Positions 23,831 to 37,900 of a stretch of 64,000 nucleotides of DNA are shown here, in pieces. A program made the translations under genes and the position numbers. How positions within the stretch are numbered: position 1 is the stretch's first letter; every line of letters starts with the position of its first letter. Below the pieces are notes generated by a model. It saw only the letters and a list, made by a program, of their open reading frames with translations. It ran no database searches and was not told where the DNA came from. The stretch is taken from the NCBI GenBank assembly GCA_964035795.1, contig OZ038324.1, positions 496,001 to 560,000 on the forward strand, written 5' to 3'. Source of the stretch: Pterobdella sp. o SKG-2022. Taxonomy: Eukaryota; Annelida; Clitellata; Hirudinida; Piscicolidae.

Positions 23831-24005
23831 ATTTAGAGTTAGATTTGCACTTTTTAGACATATCTGCTTCTTCGGTATTCACTAAATTTTTAAATCAAGA
23901 AATTCACTTCGTGAAAGTATACTCTGAGTCAGGGACATGTGAGAAATTTTCCAGTCGGTTTGCAGAATGATTTAGTGCTTAAATTGGGAAGTTGTAAGGC
24001 TCTGA

Positions 24006-24182
24006 ACAATGCAATGTAATATTTATAAAGCGCTTTTTCTTATAGGTCAAAGCACTTGCTCAAAATTTAATGTAGCGAAAACACACTGTGTAACAGGTGC
24101 TAATTTTCGGCCCTTCGGGATTGAACCCGGTAATTTTCGATACTTGGTCCAACGCTCTACCACTGAGCTACACGGGCCGGCA
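24006..24182 (-). mobile_element. tRNA-derived SINE copy S4
   Basis: Minus-strand copy with GCCCGTGTAGCTCAGTGG head, GGGTTCAATCC B box, GTTACACAGTGTGTTTTCGC body and AAAGCGCTTTATAAATATTA tail. Confidence 0.92.
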
Positions 24183-24222
24183 ATGCTAGAAAATGTTTTT
24201 CTCTGTCAGCTTCTTCTTCTTT

Positions 24223-24262
24223 ATATATATATATATATATATTTATTTATTTATTTATATAG
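24223..24262. repeat. (AT)n / (TTTA)n low-complexity tract
   Basis: TATATATATATATATATATA followed by TTTATTTATTTATTTATA. Confidence 0.95.
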
Positions 24263-24299
24263 GTGCGCAGTCCACTTCTTACAGACTTATATACTCAGT

Positions 24300-25085
24300 C
24301 GGAAAAATAGCCACAACAAGAAGTCTGCCTAAAATTAAAAAATATCTACAAAGGTTGACTAAAAAGCTCATATGGGGGTAACTCAGATCAGTATTTTGAA
24401 TTTAGAGAAAAACGGGAAACTGAATTTTTCAACAACGAGTTTATTCAAATCTAAAGTGATTTTTTAAAATGAGTTTTGACAAACCTATAGTGATTTTTTA
24501 AAAAGCAAAACTCTCAAATTTGCCACAAACTACAAAAGCAGGTGTGTGGAGAAGAGAAGGAGGAGGAGGAAGCTTAGTGACGCACACCCCAGAATCGGGG
24601 CCCCGTTGAGTCCTGGTTTTTTGGGCTCTAAGGGATATGAACAATCAATTACCAAATCTAACATTTAGAGGCTTAAAATTGAAAGGCAAGAAGATCATGA
24701 CATGTTGTAACATGAAGTCTTTTGAAATGTTAGTGTACGTTATTAAAGAAAAAGAAGGACACAAAAACCACATAACAACCATGAAACAACCACATAACAA
24801 CCATGAAACAACCACATAACAACCATGTAACAACACCATAACAACCATGTAACAGGCACATAATAACCACATAATAAGCATGAAACAACCCCATAACAAT
24901 CACATAACAACCATGCAAAAGGCACATAACAATCACATAGTAACCTGGGCATTGCAGAGCAGGAATGCCATAATCATATTTATGAAGTAACTTGTGGATC
25001 TGCTTTTGGGTGCCACAGCTGGGATCGAACATGTGCACCGTCTCTGAGGCGCATTGAATCACCTCCTCAAGCGCTGGCAGCTCTC
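24300..25085. repeat. Inverted duplication arm B (right, source copy)
   Basis: Source of the block at 18844-19590. It contains the intact exon 24945-25082 plus its downstream intron. The exon is intact here and broken there, so this side is taken as the original. Confidence 0.9.
24765..24944. repeat. Minisatellite starting at a splice donor
   Basis: Units of CATAACAACCATGAAACAACCA on the plus strand. On the gene strand it begins at the donor GTTACTATG of the exon ending at 24945, and the units read GGTTGTTATGTGGTTG, resembling repeated donor sequence. Confidence 0.92.
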
Positions 25086-26383
25086 TGCGGAAAGTTCATT
25101 AAAGGTGATCTTATCAATAAATCATTTAAAATATCATAGTTTTAATATTTGATAGCAGTTGTGAGCTAACGTGCAGTCGTGTTTCTTAGGGACGGCCAAC
25201 TTTTTCAAATTAAGGTTTTTTTGGACACAAGCTTCGAAGTAGCTCTTTCTGCGTGCTCTATCACTTTTCGACTCCGAAAGGCACTTGTACAAAGTTATGT
25301 ACTCTGAAATAATTGTTTTTACGTTTAAGCAACTGTTTCATGGTTTTGCATTGAAATTATAAAAATTCATAGTTGGGCATTCCTTGAAACATTGAAATGT
25401 TGCAAGCTACTTGGGTTGACTGACCTTTTTGAGCTTCGCAAACGAGGGGCAGGTAGTGTGAGATAAAGGGCAGACTGTTGATGTACAACTCTTTGCAATC
25501 CAGCCCATTGTGGTCATCATTGCACTTCACGATCTCCTTGGCTTTCCTGCAAGTAGTCCCATTATAGTCTCCATTGGAAAACCCCAGCTCGGGGCTCGAA
25601 ATTTTCAAATGTGACAGTTTATGGATAAATTTTTTTCAAAACATGATTTTTGATATGTTGCAACTTATCATAAAAATTGTTGTTTGAAGTTTTCAAGAAA
25701 ACAATGCATGAGTTTTGATAAAGTTCCATGAGCAACAGACCCGCACAGAGCAGTAAAGTACTCCTGGTCCCTTGGGATCCACATCAAATCCGCCCTTCTG
25801 TCTAGCTCAGCCACGTAGTTGCTCTTGAAAATAGACTTGGCAGGTAGCATCACCTGTCGTTAAAAATCAAATGGCATGCACGAGTCTCATTAAATGCACT
25901 AATTTACGAAAGGTTTAGAAACGAAATTTTTCTTCAGTAGTGATGAAAAAGTGGAGAAACATAAAAGTGACCAACCCGGGCGGACTCCCTGTTGGTGCAG
26001 TGTTTGTATAGAACAAGGGGCTTGTCACAGTAGCCTGTGGGTTTCAGTCTCTTTTATCTCAAATTTCCATTTTAAAAAGCTTTAAAATACAATGCACTCT
26101 AGGTTTGTTTTTAATGCTTGTTTTCATTAAAATAGGGAAGCTTCAGACCATTCTTCCGCCTTCTTAGCGTCACAAAAGCCTTCCATAGCAGGAAATAATA
26201 TTATGAAGACAACATCAAATCTATCTCATTACATTATTTAGACACAAATGAATGTAAAGAAAGACTAACGACAGGGAAGTTCTTCCGATCGGTCTCCACA
26301 GTCATTTCTGAGATTGCATTCGAGATTTCGGTCAATGCACTTGCCATTGTTGCATTTAAACTGGTTTGCCGTGCACGCCAGGT
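24945..26383 (-). CDS. LDL-receptor class A domain protein, five internal exons (partial)
   Basis: Exons: 26270-26383, 25976-26034, 25741-25853, 25425-25594, 24945-25082; phases join in frame. The first encodes a canonical LDLa domain: [16 protein letters not shown] and [16 protein letters not shown], six Cys with the acidic D..D.SEE calcium motif. After it come about 165 residues I do not recognise, including [40 protein letters not shown] and [19 protein letters not shown]. The last two look like diverged helical repeats, each with three Cys. The start and 3' end were not found. Probably extracellular; ligand unknown. The last exon was duplicated to 18848-18985. An alternative short ORF near 26130-26190 does not fit the phases. 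Confidence 0.72.
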
Positions 26384-26439
26384 CTGATTCATTTTGAAAA
26401 GATTATTTCGTATAGAAAGTTTATTCATTAATATATTTG

Positions 26440-28160
26440 TACTTTCAAAAATGCATGAGAACCACTATTTTGAAATTTTATTAAATGACAATATAGCTAA
26501 TGTTAACCCATGGAGTAGTGCTCTGTGAAACCAATTGCGCAACCGAAACCTCTTACTTAGATGAAAATTTGAAGCACTGTATATTTAAAATGTTAAAAAT
26601 GATAAAAGAAAAACATTTTCGGTCTGCAAATCTCTCCCTCAAAACTTTTGTGAATTTTGAAAATTATTTGCAAGTGCTCAAAATTATCGAAAAGAGTATG
26701 TATGGCTTATGTGCTTTGGAAAATTTTTCTGTCCAAGAAAAATAGCCATCATTATGATCAGCATGGAACTAACAAAAGAAATTCAAAAATATGAAAAATT
26801 CAACAAAAGAAAATGGTGTTTAGCGGTTGCATGTGCCTCTTCCAAGCCTCAACAATGCCAACAGTACAGATCCCTTCCTGATTATAATCAACTCCTAAAT
26901 TGCGCTCTTTTTCCCCAAAAAACAGGTACTTCTTAGTTAGATACCAGACTATTGCAATCTCCCAGGCAATGACCCTGCAGACGTGCAAGCCAAAGTCGAC
27001 TCATTTCTTTTCCAGCCGATCTCCCAAATACGTCTTGCAATCATCTTCAGATGTTGCAAACCCTCCCTTATACCCACCCCGCTTCATCAAAACCCAACCC
27101 AAAAAAAAAGTTCAGCTATCAAAAAACGATCTCGTTTGATTCTAGTCTGACCACCATCTTTCCCTCCGAAGATGGCAGCATTTGACGAAAAAAAGCGCAA
27201 ATGACCGGTGCCGTCTGCGGTGCAAACGAAGAATCGGCCAACCACTTATGGCTCAAATGCCTTACACTTTATCAACTTGGTACCGCTGCCAGCTGGAAAA
27301 CACTTTTGGTGAACTTTGAAGCCTCCCACAAGCCAATCTAGTGCTACTAAAGATCATTTTCAAGCACTTCGAGTGACTCACAACCACGACCACTATCATC
27401 AACCTCACACCACCTGCCATTCCACCATCACAAATAACGCTATCAGGTGATGTTTCAAATCCCCAATAAAACTTCAACTCAATCGGCAGCCCCACAAGAG
27501 GCAATATAAAACCCGCAAACGCTCCGAAATTATTTCAATATGCATTTTCTCGGCTATTTCGGAACAGCGGGAGAAAGTGATTGGTTTTTAGAAGAATGAA
27601 AAAGCTTCTTGTAAACACACATGGAATGCTACAAAACTGGAGCTTCGAAGACAACATGATTCCCACAAACTCATCGAAACAGAAATCAGAACTTCCTTTT
27701 CAGCATACAGGAAAGACCTCATGTTGGGTGATGTTCTTTGAGACAAAAACCCACAAGTGAGGTTTTTGAGATTGGAAAGAAACTCAACGATCTCGCAGTT
27801 GCTTCTGTCTGACGTCTGCAACAACAGCCTAGCGAAAGAACCCATCTATCGTGGTGCCGAGCAGGAGTGTCGAAGAGGCTCTAAACCACGTCAACTTCCA
27901 ACCAAAAAGCATTTCGAAAACCCCTCCCATCATTTTTTTACTGCTCACCAAAAGTCACACAAGTTTCTCTTGGTACTTGCCAAAGAGTGTCGGAGGAGTC
28001 TGGAAGTTGGCTCTCACACAACAACAAACTGCAACAGCAAGAGTATAAGCACCAAGTTGAGCTCTCTCAAAACAGATATATTCCTAAAATATAGAAATTT
28101 AATGGAAAATTATTTCAGAAATGTTCTCTTTGAACGCCTGTGTTGAATTTAACTCGGTGA
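26440..28160. other. Unresolved region, possible degenerate retroelement
   Basis: No convincing exon set. On the plus strand near 26945-27030 a reading resembles the end of an RNase H domain (LPGNDPADVQAK), and 27540-28140 has loosely LINE-like fragments with stops. This is weak evidence. Confidence 0.25.
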
Positions 28161-28849
28161 TTGGTGCATTAAAGGAGGATAATTAAAAAGAAAATAAACT
28201 ACCAACCCTGTGCTTGGGACTCGTCTGTCAAATTATAGAATAATTTCATTTAAAAAATTTTTTGCAAAAACTAAGTTTTTAATACGATCAAAAAACTCAC
28301 AATTCAAGAGAAGAAGATACAAAATGAAGTGAATCATTTTTATCAGCCGTGTGGACTCTTCGGTTATATAGGCGAATGGAGCAATAAATGTGAGACTTAC
28401 GCCTTCAACTTGAATTATTCGAATTTCTAGTGCTATAATCTGCTTTAGTCTGAGCAAATGTTTGCTCATGTCTTGAACCTATATTCTTCATGAACCTATA
28501 TTTTTCTTTTATTTAACAAAAAACTTATTTTGATAATAAAAAAAATAATATTTAATTTCAAAAATGATCATTTTCTAAAATAGCGATTAGTGAATAAAAA
28601 GCTAAATTTTATCAAAATGAATGGAAAATTATTTAAAAATAGACTGGCTAATAAAAAGTTTGTTTAAGGATAGATTGATCGTGGGTGCAAACATTCGTCA
28701 CACACGCACACATTATGTAATGCTGTCAGAATTTAAAACACTCGACGCCCTAAAAATAAAACACTTTTATTTATAAATTTTTACGTAAGAATCTAATTTA
28801 AGTCTTCTTACGAGTTTTGACGAACTCTGTGAAAAACACTCCAAAAACG

Positions 28850-28935
28850 CCCCATTATCAACCACTCACCATCAACACTTCCTTTCCCCACAACCACCCA
28901 CCATCAACATTCCCTTTCCCCCATAAACCCCTCTA
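28850..28935. repeat. Pyrimidine-rich tandem repeat just after the ABCB7 stop
   Basis: Repeats of CACCATCAACACTTCCTTTC type, on the 3' side of the ABCB7 stop codon. Confidence 0.7.
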
Positions 28936-28961
28936 ACCCCCTCACCAACGATCAACCACCA

Positions 28962-31900
28962 TCAAGCACTCTCAATGTTATGTTGTTGCCTCCACATGGC
29001 AGTGTAGAGAGAAAGAGGGTTCCTGAGAAGTTCGGCATGGGTTCCCTTCTCTTGCAAACGACCTTCCTGCAACACATAGATACAGTCAGCATCGACAACT
29101 GTAGACAAACGGTGTGCTATCACTATAGTGGTTCTGTTGCTGGTTGCTCTCTTGAGGGCGTTCAAAATTTTCTGCGATGTCAGTAAAATTATTTTAAAAA
29201 ATAAATTCAAAATATATGAAAAATACCTTAAGGACTGAAGGACGTGTTATGGGGATAAGGGATGTGATGTGTTATGGAGGTGAGGGATGAAGTGTGAAAT
29301 GTGTTATGAAAACATAAAGAGAAAAAAGAATTTACGGATTCAGTGATGGTGTCGAGTGATGAGGTGGCTTCATCGTAGGCCAAAATAAAAGGATCCTTAA
29401 GGATAGCTCTGGCGATGGCCACCCTCTGTTTTTCTCCCCCTAGCATGCAAAAATTTGATCTATTCGTCAATTGAATTACAAACGATTAGTTGAAGCAGTT
29501 ATTAAAGATGGGATAGCTAAAAAAGACATAATCCAACAAAAATTCCCCAAGATCTTCACCTGATAACTTGAGTCCCCTCTCTCCTACTTGAGTTTTATAC
29601 CTGCTCGCCAGATTGTAACCTCATTCATATTATGAAGTCAATCATAAAAAATATAGCTATAGAATCTTTTAGTTTGTAACCTCATTCATATTATGAAGTC
29701 AATTATAAAAAATATAGCTATGGAATCTTTTAGTTTTTGAGTGGATATAACTTGGGTGCATAAGACTGACCCTTGCGGCATATTGAGAACAACTGGGTGA
29801 ATCTCGGCCATTTTGGAAGCTTCAATCACCTGGTTCTCTGAGGCTTGAAGGTTTCCATAGTTGATGTTGTAAAATATGGTGTCATGAAAAAGCACTGAGT
29901 CCTGTCCAAAAAAAGGAATGTTGTTAGTTAAGTTAAGATGAATAAGAGCAGATGGACCTGCGGCACTATTCCTATGACTTTCCTTAAACTGTCCATGTCG
30001 ACACAAGAAATATCCTGGCCGTTCACTAAGATCCTGCCACTCTTTGGCTCAAAAAAGCGGTACAAAAGACGGATAATTGTCGACTTCCTGTTTAACCATT
30101 TGTAACAATGTTGAAATAATTTTAATGAACTTTGAAAAAAATCCTAAAGAAGAAGCTCCACAAGCCACCCTTGACTAACCCAGACCCACTAGCACCCACA
30201 ATGGCCACTTTGTTTCCAGCTGGCACTTGAAATGTGATGCCTTTCAGGATCTCCTTGTCCTCGTTGTATCCAAACACCACGTCTTCGAAGGTGATGCTTG
30301 CCGTAGAGGGGCACACTTTCAAGGGGGCACATCCCAGCTTGTTCTGCATGCAAATAATGGTTGTCTCAAAAACTTACGTATGAGGAATTTATCAAGCACT
30401 ATTTAAACAGCGAATAAATTCACCCACAACCACCATCGACCACTTCACTCACCACAACATTGGCTTTAAGAGCCAGCAAAGCGAACATGGACTCCATGTC
30501 GATCAAAGCTTGTTTGGTTTCCCTGTACACAGAGCCCAAAAAGTTGAGAGGGATGGAGAGTTGGAACAAGAGACCATTCACCATCACCAGGTCTCCTACC
30601 GTCATAGTTCCTGGAATTGTAGCAAAATTCATGTTTTCAATGAATACTGTAAAGTTCTCAACAAACGTAATTTATTTGGTCTCTTCATCAATACACCTCA
30701 TACCCCCCTAATACCTCAAATACCACTGAAACCCTTATAAATCTAATAAACTTTCATATTTGATCAATCAAAATAGCCAACAACAGACCTCCTAAAAACC
30801 ACCAAAAAAGCTTTGGCGTGCTGATCAGACAGAACAGCAATGAAATGCACCAATTCAAATGCAAGATACAAACCTTCGAAACACAAATGACGAAGATGTA
30901 GATGCTTCTGCCAACAAAAACTGAGCACAATCAAGCCAATAAACAAATGCAGGAACGGTAAATTATTCCTGTACACGTTGTCATACATCACCCTATCTTA
31001 AGCATCAAGACGGAATTCATCAAAATATCAAAATCAGAAGATACCTGGAAAACGAGCAAAAAAATAGACTCTTTCCTTGATGACAAAAAAGCTATTGATA
31101 AGATAAAACAACTTGCCTAAACTGCGATGATTAAATTATGGAAAATATACATGAAAGGAAAAAGCCAAAAATAAGCAAAAAAGTCCAAGTGTACAATTCC
31201 TATGTTAAACCAGTTCTCACCTACAACTCTTCAGCATGGGCAGTCAACAATAATATAGAAGCTAAGATTGACGCATTCCTCCGCAAACAGTGGTAACTAC
31301 TATCCCAATAAAATCAGCAACAAAGAACTATACAAAAAAACGAATAGCATACCTCTTTCAGTTGAAAGTGCTGGTGCAAAATGGAGGATGTTGAGACATA
31401 TCCTAAGAAGACCTGATACGCCAGCATTCCAGGCTATGAAGCAGTACTATGCCACATCAAATAAGAAAAAATTGCCGAACAGACCTCTAACCACCCTACT
31501 ACAGACATTAAAAGTAGATGTCAAATTTATCCCAAAATTGAAACTCGAAAACTCAGAAGATTTCGAAACCATTTTTCTTCTTGCCCAACAGAAATGCTCT
31601 TGGAGAAGAATTGTGAAGAGAGTTACCCAAAAGAAACTCAGTCAACTATACGACTAGAGCAACTCGATGGGGATATTATTATTATTATTATTACAGAGTA
31701 ATTTCTAGTATGAGCCATTTATTCGAGACAAATTTTTATAGACTCCCAGCCAAACTAGCGTCCAATTTGAAATTATGGAATTTAAGACTCACCATTCCCA
31801 CATTTGGACAGTTTGCCTTGCCATTGTCGACAAAAAGAAGTATCAGCTGCCAAGCCAAATGACAACGAGATCAAAATATTAGGTCTTGGGCATTACGTTA

Positions 31901-34900
31901 CAAGGCACCTGTCCAGAGCATAATACTAAAAGGCCCTAGCGTTTAGGTCTACTAGTTTGTGGGACTGCTACCATTTCAGGGTAGAAATCTAAATAACCCT
32001 TCCCTGTCCTCCAGTATTCCTTTGGGCTTACTAATTTTATCTTGTTTCAAAATAATTTTTTTGGAGAACCCCACACAGACTGTATCTATCAGTCTACTCT
32101 CATCAGGCTAGGTTTCTAAGACAAGTTCTTAAAATGCAAAAAAACATCTTAGGACCAACACTAACAGCCTGATGATGGAGCTAGGGTACGTTTCTAACCT
32201 ACACGGCGGAACATGGGGGTAATGACAAAAAAGAATTTTAGCAAAAGAAAAGACATCTTAAAACAAACATACAACAATTACCTTGCATGATAGACTGGCT
32301 GGCCAAATACATGAAGACAGTGAGTCCAGATGAGAATATGAAGTTTTGGCCAAAGTTCAGAACGGCCAAACTGTCATTTGAAAATGACATTGAAATATTT
32401 CTCAAATGACTGAGGAGCTTCTTGTAAAAGTTTATTCAAAATCATATTTCTATTTTTTAAGAAGAAAAAGATCTATCAATTATGACATGATGAATGGCAT
32501 GATTGCATCAAACTGTATAACTACTCTATTTAATGATGATTCTTCATTTGGTGACCAGTTTAATGTTTATCAAAGAAAAAAAGAAGACTGAGGGGTGTGA
32601 GATGGGAGAAAATGGAACGAGGGATGAAGAGAGGGGGATGTAGGATGGAAGAGAGGGGAATGTAGGATGGAAGAGGAGGATGTAGAATGGAGGAGAAGAA
32701 AACGTAGGATGGAAGAAAAAAGGATGTCGAATGAATATGATGCAAACACCAGCCCACCTAGTGGTAGTTTTGAGAGATGCCCGCTCATATTTTGTCTGCA
32801 CCATATCATACCGATTTGCCTCGTAATGCTCATTACCAAACAACTGTGAGCCAATAATCGAGTCATTAAATTAAAGAAAATAATGTAGAGCAAAAATGGT
32901 GAAAGTGGTGGTGAAGTTGTGTTATTTGTAACGAAAACGAAAAGGATTCAAAACGTTCATTAGATAATATCGAGTAAGGGAGACAAAAGACACATATATG
33001 AACTCTTTAGCTCTTTATATAATAGTGATTAAAAATATTCTAGAAAAATGTAAAAAATGGAACATTATAGAACAGTATAAAACATTCTAATAATAATTTG
33101 TGTATAGAACATTCTAGAACAATATAGAAAATAGAACATTCTAGAACAATATAGAAAATGAGACGTTCTTGAACAATATAGAAACTTTTAATAATAAAAT
33201 TTTATTTGTGAAATATAACCTTTCAGAGACATCTTATGTATTTTTTTTATAGAAATCATTAAAAAACGTCAATTTGGGGAATTTTAATACATTTATTTCA
33301 ACTTAAGCTATAATTTTTGGTAAAGACAAGCTTTGTGTCATTTAATGAATACTTTGTGTTTGTTGTCCTTACTTTGATATTCAGTCTATTGTACTTCATT
33401 TCAATTTTGGTAAGTATTATTTTACCATAAAGCATTAGCATGCAATGACTATTGTAGTTATGGGTTTATAGTGATTAGTGTTTAATCATAAAAAGATAGT
33501 TTAGAATATTGCGCAAGTTTATGAACGAAAAATTAACTATAGATTCTATTGTAAAATGATTTTTAAGTCTGAAACGCCTATGACGTTATCCATGATTCAA
33601 TTACTATATATTTTAAAAATTGAATAGGGAATAAGATCAAAATGAAAGATTAAAAAAAAGATTATTTTCTCAAACCAAACTTTCGAAAGTTACGGAAGCG
33701 TCATTTTTTGTGACACTGGCATATACTGTCTGGCAAATGGCATTAAATTTTATAGATTTGTCATTTAAAAAAATTTTTTAAACTTACTATTTTTTGTTTA
33801 TTATTATCAGTTTATTATTTTTTAAAATAATAAAAATTAGTTTATTATTTAATATAATAAACCAAAGATTTTTCTTGGGATAAATCTTTGGCATGGCATT
33901 AAACTGCACTGAAATGGTCCTGGGCATGACGCCAAAGGTAGAGTCTCTAAAGTGCAGTTGCTTTTTTATAACCTGGATGAGAGTAGACTCCGGTAGCAGG
34001 TATCGACAAGCTGATAATCTGATATCGTTGTCATTTGGCTTGGCGGATGATCTTTTTTTTTTGTTTGGGAAAAATTGCCACAAAGATAATGAAAGTTCTT
34101 TTCGAGTCGGATCTTTGAATGTTGGTTCGATGAGAAGGAGGGCTTCTGAAGTGGTGGAAACCACGTCGAGGAGGAGAGCCGATCTGTGTTGCTTATAAGA
34201 GACTCGTTGGAAGACCAACCTTAAACTTATTGCAGGCAGACTCTCGATATAAGTATTTTGGTTGTGGGAATGATGAGAGCACCTGGTGTAGGAATTCTAC
34301 TGGCTGAGAAGTGGTGGGAGAAAGTATTTGAAGTGATTAGAGTCTCAGATAAAATCATTCTCATTCGAATGGTGATTAGATCAGTTGTGTTTGTTTTTGG
34401 GAGTGTTTATGCTCGTCAAGCTAACCTTAGTGAGAGTGTAAAAGATCAATTCTATTATGCGCTTCAATCCACCATAGCTAGAAGTTCACCTTCGGAACAG
34501 CTTATCATAAGTGGAGACTGGAAATGAAACTGGTAAAACTTTGGATGAGCATTCAAAGTACCTGAAAAACAATTTGATTAATGCTGCAAAACATACCTGG
34601 AAAAGACAGACTTGGTGGTGGAATGACAAGGTGCAGCAAGCTGTGTCCTACAAACCAAATGTTGCAAAGTATGAAAAGCAGGAGGAGACAGAGGTGCTTA
34701 TCAGGCTGCTAAACGTGCATCCAGCCTTTCTGTGCACACGGCCAAAATTGATGCTGAGAAGATTGCGTTCAAACATATCAATCCCAGATCTGTTGAGATA
34801 TATCGACTTGCTAAGCAAATGGGAGAAGCATCTTTGTAATGTATGCCAAACAGGTGTGGGCTGAAATGCTATTCGGTGCGGAGGCTGCAGGCAATAGGTA

Positions 34901-37900
34901 TACGAGAAATACAGCGGCATAAAAGACCCTCTAACCTCGGATCTTGACTTCCGATGTGCTCGTTGTCTTTGTACAGCAATCCAATTAGATTAAACTGCTG
35001 TACAGGTCCCAGTAACTGGGGTTGACAGCAGTCGGCCTATATTATTGATACTAAAATAGAGTGATTTATAAAAAAGATCATTTTATTTGAGACAAATTTT
35101 TATAGACTGCCAGCTCGAGGTAACGTCCAACTTGAAATTATCGGATTCAAGATCCGCCGTTTCCACACTTGGGCAGTTTACCTTGTCGTTGTCAACAAAA
35201 AGAAAGATCATACGCCAAGCCAAATGACAACGACACTGTTTTCTATTTTTTAGATTAACCTTTGCTTTTAATAAGCTTTTAATTTGGATAAGATAGGTTT
35301 GAGATTTTTTGCTATTTCAACCATTTTACTAAAGGGTGTGTCAATTTTTTAAATTTGAGAGTTGTCTTATAAAAAGTTAATTATTTATATGAAAAAACGA
35401 TTTTATTTTTTTTAAATTATAAAATTTTAGTAGCAATAGAATCGAATTGAAAGATTTGAAGAAAAAACTAAAACAAAAATTATTTGAAGTCTTCCGATGG
35501 CTTTAAAAAGATGCCCAAAAAAGTGACAACGAGCGCCCCCGACTTAATCATGTATATTGTATCATTGTAGATAGTAATTTTCAAAAAGATGCTGAAAAAT
35601 GTTTAAAGAAAACTTAATCTCTAGTCTCCCTTTTGAATATTCTTTTTGTTTCATTATTTGCAGCTCTCTGAGTATCGGATCCCATGCGTTTGTTGAGTTG
35701 TGGGTCATTGTAGCCATTACGCACTGAGTTGTGTTTCCTTAATTGTAGGCTTTCTCTCACCAAAAGATATTTTGGAGTAGGAATATATTTTTCTGTTTTT
35801 CCACTTGTAAAACTTCCTGTGCCTCCCAGTTTATCCTTTCATCGGTGCATTGTCGAGGTGCTTGCTGATCCCCGACATTACTGCACCAGCTTTTTTGTTA
35901 CGTCTGCCTTGTGTTGTTGCATACGGGTTTTAATGTATCCTCTTGTCTGGCCGATGTATGGTTTGGTTGTATCACATAAGCATGTCAATTTGAAGACTCT
36001 TTTTTGGTTGATTTTTTCATTTTTCGACTTTTTGCTTGAGCCTAATATGCTTTCTAGTTTGGGATCTGAAGAGTTGTGGAAAGAAATGTTGTTTTGTGTG
36101 AAGGTTTTTATGTATGTTTGTATGTTTGATGAATATATGGAATAGAAACGTCTGATATTTGACCATTTCGTTTTTTTTTCAACTTGTTTGGTGCTTCTTG
36201 ATTTTTCTTTAACTTGTTATATTAGTTTTTGCTGGTGTTTTTGGTTTGGGGGTTTTTGCTATGTTTTCCAAAGTTGTCATATCATATCCATTATCTTTCA
36301 AGTTGTTTATTTCTCAAAAGAATTCATGGAACATAGTCTGTAAGCACGGCAAAGAACTCTCTTAAACGCTCCTTTTCAAATTTTGGGGTCTTGGCTAGAA
36401 GACGGGTTGATAGTGCATCCTGTGCTTGATTTTTCCTGTATACCGTGCTTTGTAGGTTTGGTAATTTTCCTTTATTATTAATGTGTCGAGAAAAAGCAGC
36501 GTGTGGTCCACTTCGATTCAAAATTTAAATTTCACGTTGAGATCAATTTCATTAAGAATGCTTATGAACTCAATGTGCTTTCCTTATTTCTTTTTAAATA
36601 CCGAATGTGTCATTCATATATATTTTCAACCTAAACTATCCTTTTATGATTAAACACTAATCACTATATAAACCCATAATTACAATAGACATTGCATGCT
36701 AATGCTTTATGGTGAGACAATACTTACCAAAAATTATAGCTTAAGTTGAAATCCCTTAAATTGATGTTTTATAGATAATTTGTGCAATCTCTGTCACTAA
36801 AGTAAAAGTGTGAGAGTGAAAGTGATGAAGAAGTGAAAGTGATGGAGGAGTGGAGGTGGTGGAGAAGTGGAAGTGGCGAAGGAATGGAAGTGGTGGAGGA
36901 GTGGAAGTGATGGAAAAGTGGAAGTGGTGGAGGAGTGGAAGTGGTGGAGAAGTAAACCTTGACAGTCTCATAGTTGATGAGCGAATCAACCGCCTTGTTG
37001 CTTGCATCTTGGTCAGCCTTATTCATTTGCACTCGAAACTTTGTTCGCCATTTTGTCACTGAGAAAGTGAAACCTGTGAAAAAGTTTGAAACTTTCGTAA
37101 AATTAACAAAATTTGGAGAAGAAAATTCGGTGATGGACAAAAATGGGTAAAACAAATAATACGTAAATGCAACCTGAAGCAACATTGATATATAAATAAT
37201 TAATTTAAGATTATACTGCTGTACATGTCCTAGTAACTGGGGTTGACAGCAGTTGGCCTAGGTTAAAATAGAGTAATTTGTGAAATAGGCCATTTATTTG
37301 GACAAATTTTTATAGACTGTGCAGCTAGCTAACAGCGTGAGTACAAAGGAGTTGATGGTTAGATTGAGGTTGGATAGTACGATCGTTGAAGTGGTGAGGC
37401 AAGGGAGTTTGAGATGGCTGGGTCATGTAGTAAGGAAAAGGAATGATGACTGTGTCAAGCAGGCGTGAAGGTTTGAGGTTGAAGGTAGTAGAGGAAGGGG
37501 AAGGCCAAGGTTAACCTGAAAGGGATGATGGAAAACCTTTGACGTGGGCTTGGATTAGTTCTTGAAGGTGGCTACGACAGGGTGAAATGGAGGGAGAGGG
37601 TTAGGTCATGGAAAGAAGTCAGTGACCCCTTGGAAAAGGGAAAAAGGCTGACTATAATGAAATGATGATGTCAGTCCGAGCTAATGTAAAACTTGAAATT
37701 ATCGAATTCAAGACCTGCCGTTCCCACACTTGGGCAGTTTTCCCTGCCATTGTCAACAAAAAGAAAGATCATCCGCCAAGCCAAATGACAACGATACCAT
37801 AATATCAATTTGTCGATAACTGCTACCGAAGTCTACTCTCATCCAGGTTATAAAAAAAGCAACTGCAATTTAGAGACTACCTTTGGTGTCATGCCCAGAA

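Noticed and set aside
24730..25062. Tail of the 110-codon frame with repeated CYVVIMCLLHGC text resembling membrane segments
   Set aside because: Only the first part is a true exon; the rest is the intronic minisatellite read after the splice donor at 24944.
26125..26195. Candidate extra exon ([14 protein letters not shown]) in the LDLa gene
   Set aside because: No GT donor in the phase needed; direct splicing of 26270 to 26034 keeps the frame.
36756..37007. Frame rich in [12 protein letters not shown] repeats
   Set aside because: Minus-strand reading of the GTGGAGGAGTGG minisatellite next to an ABCB7 exon.
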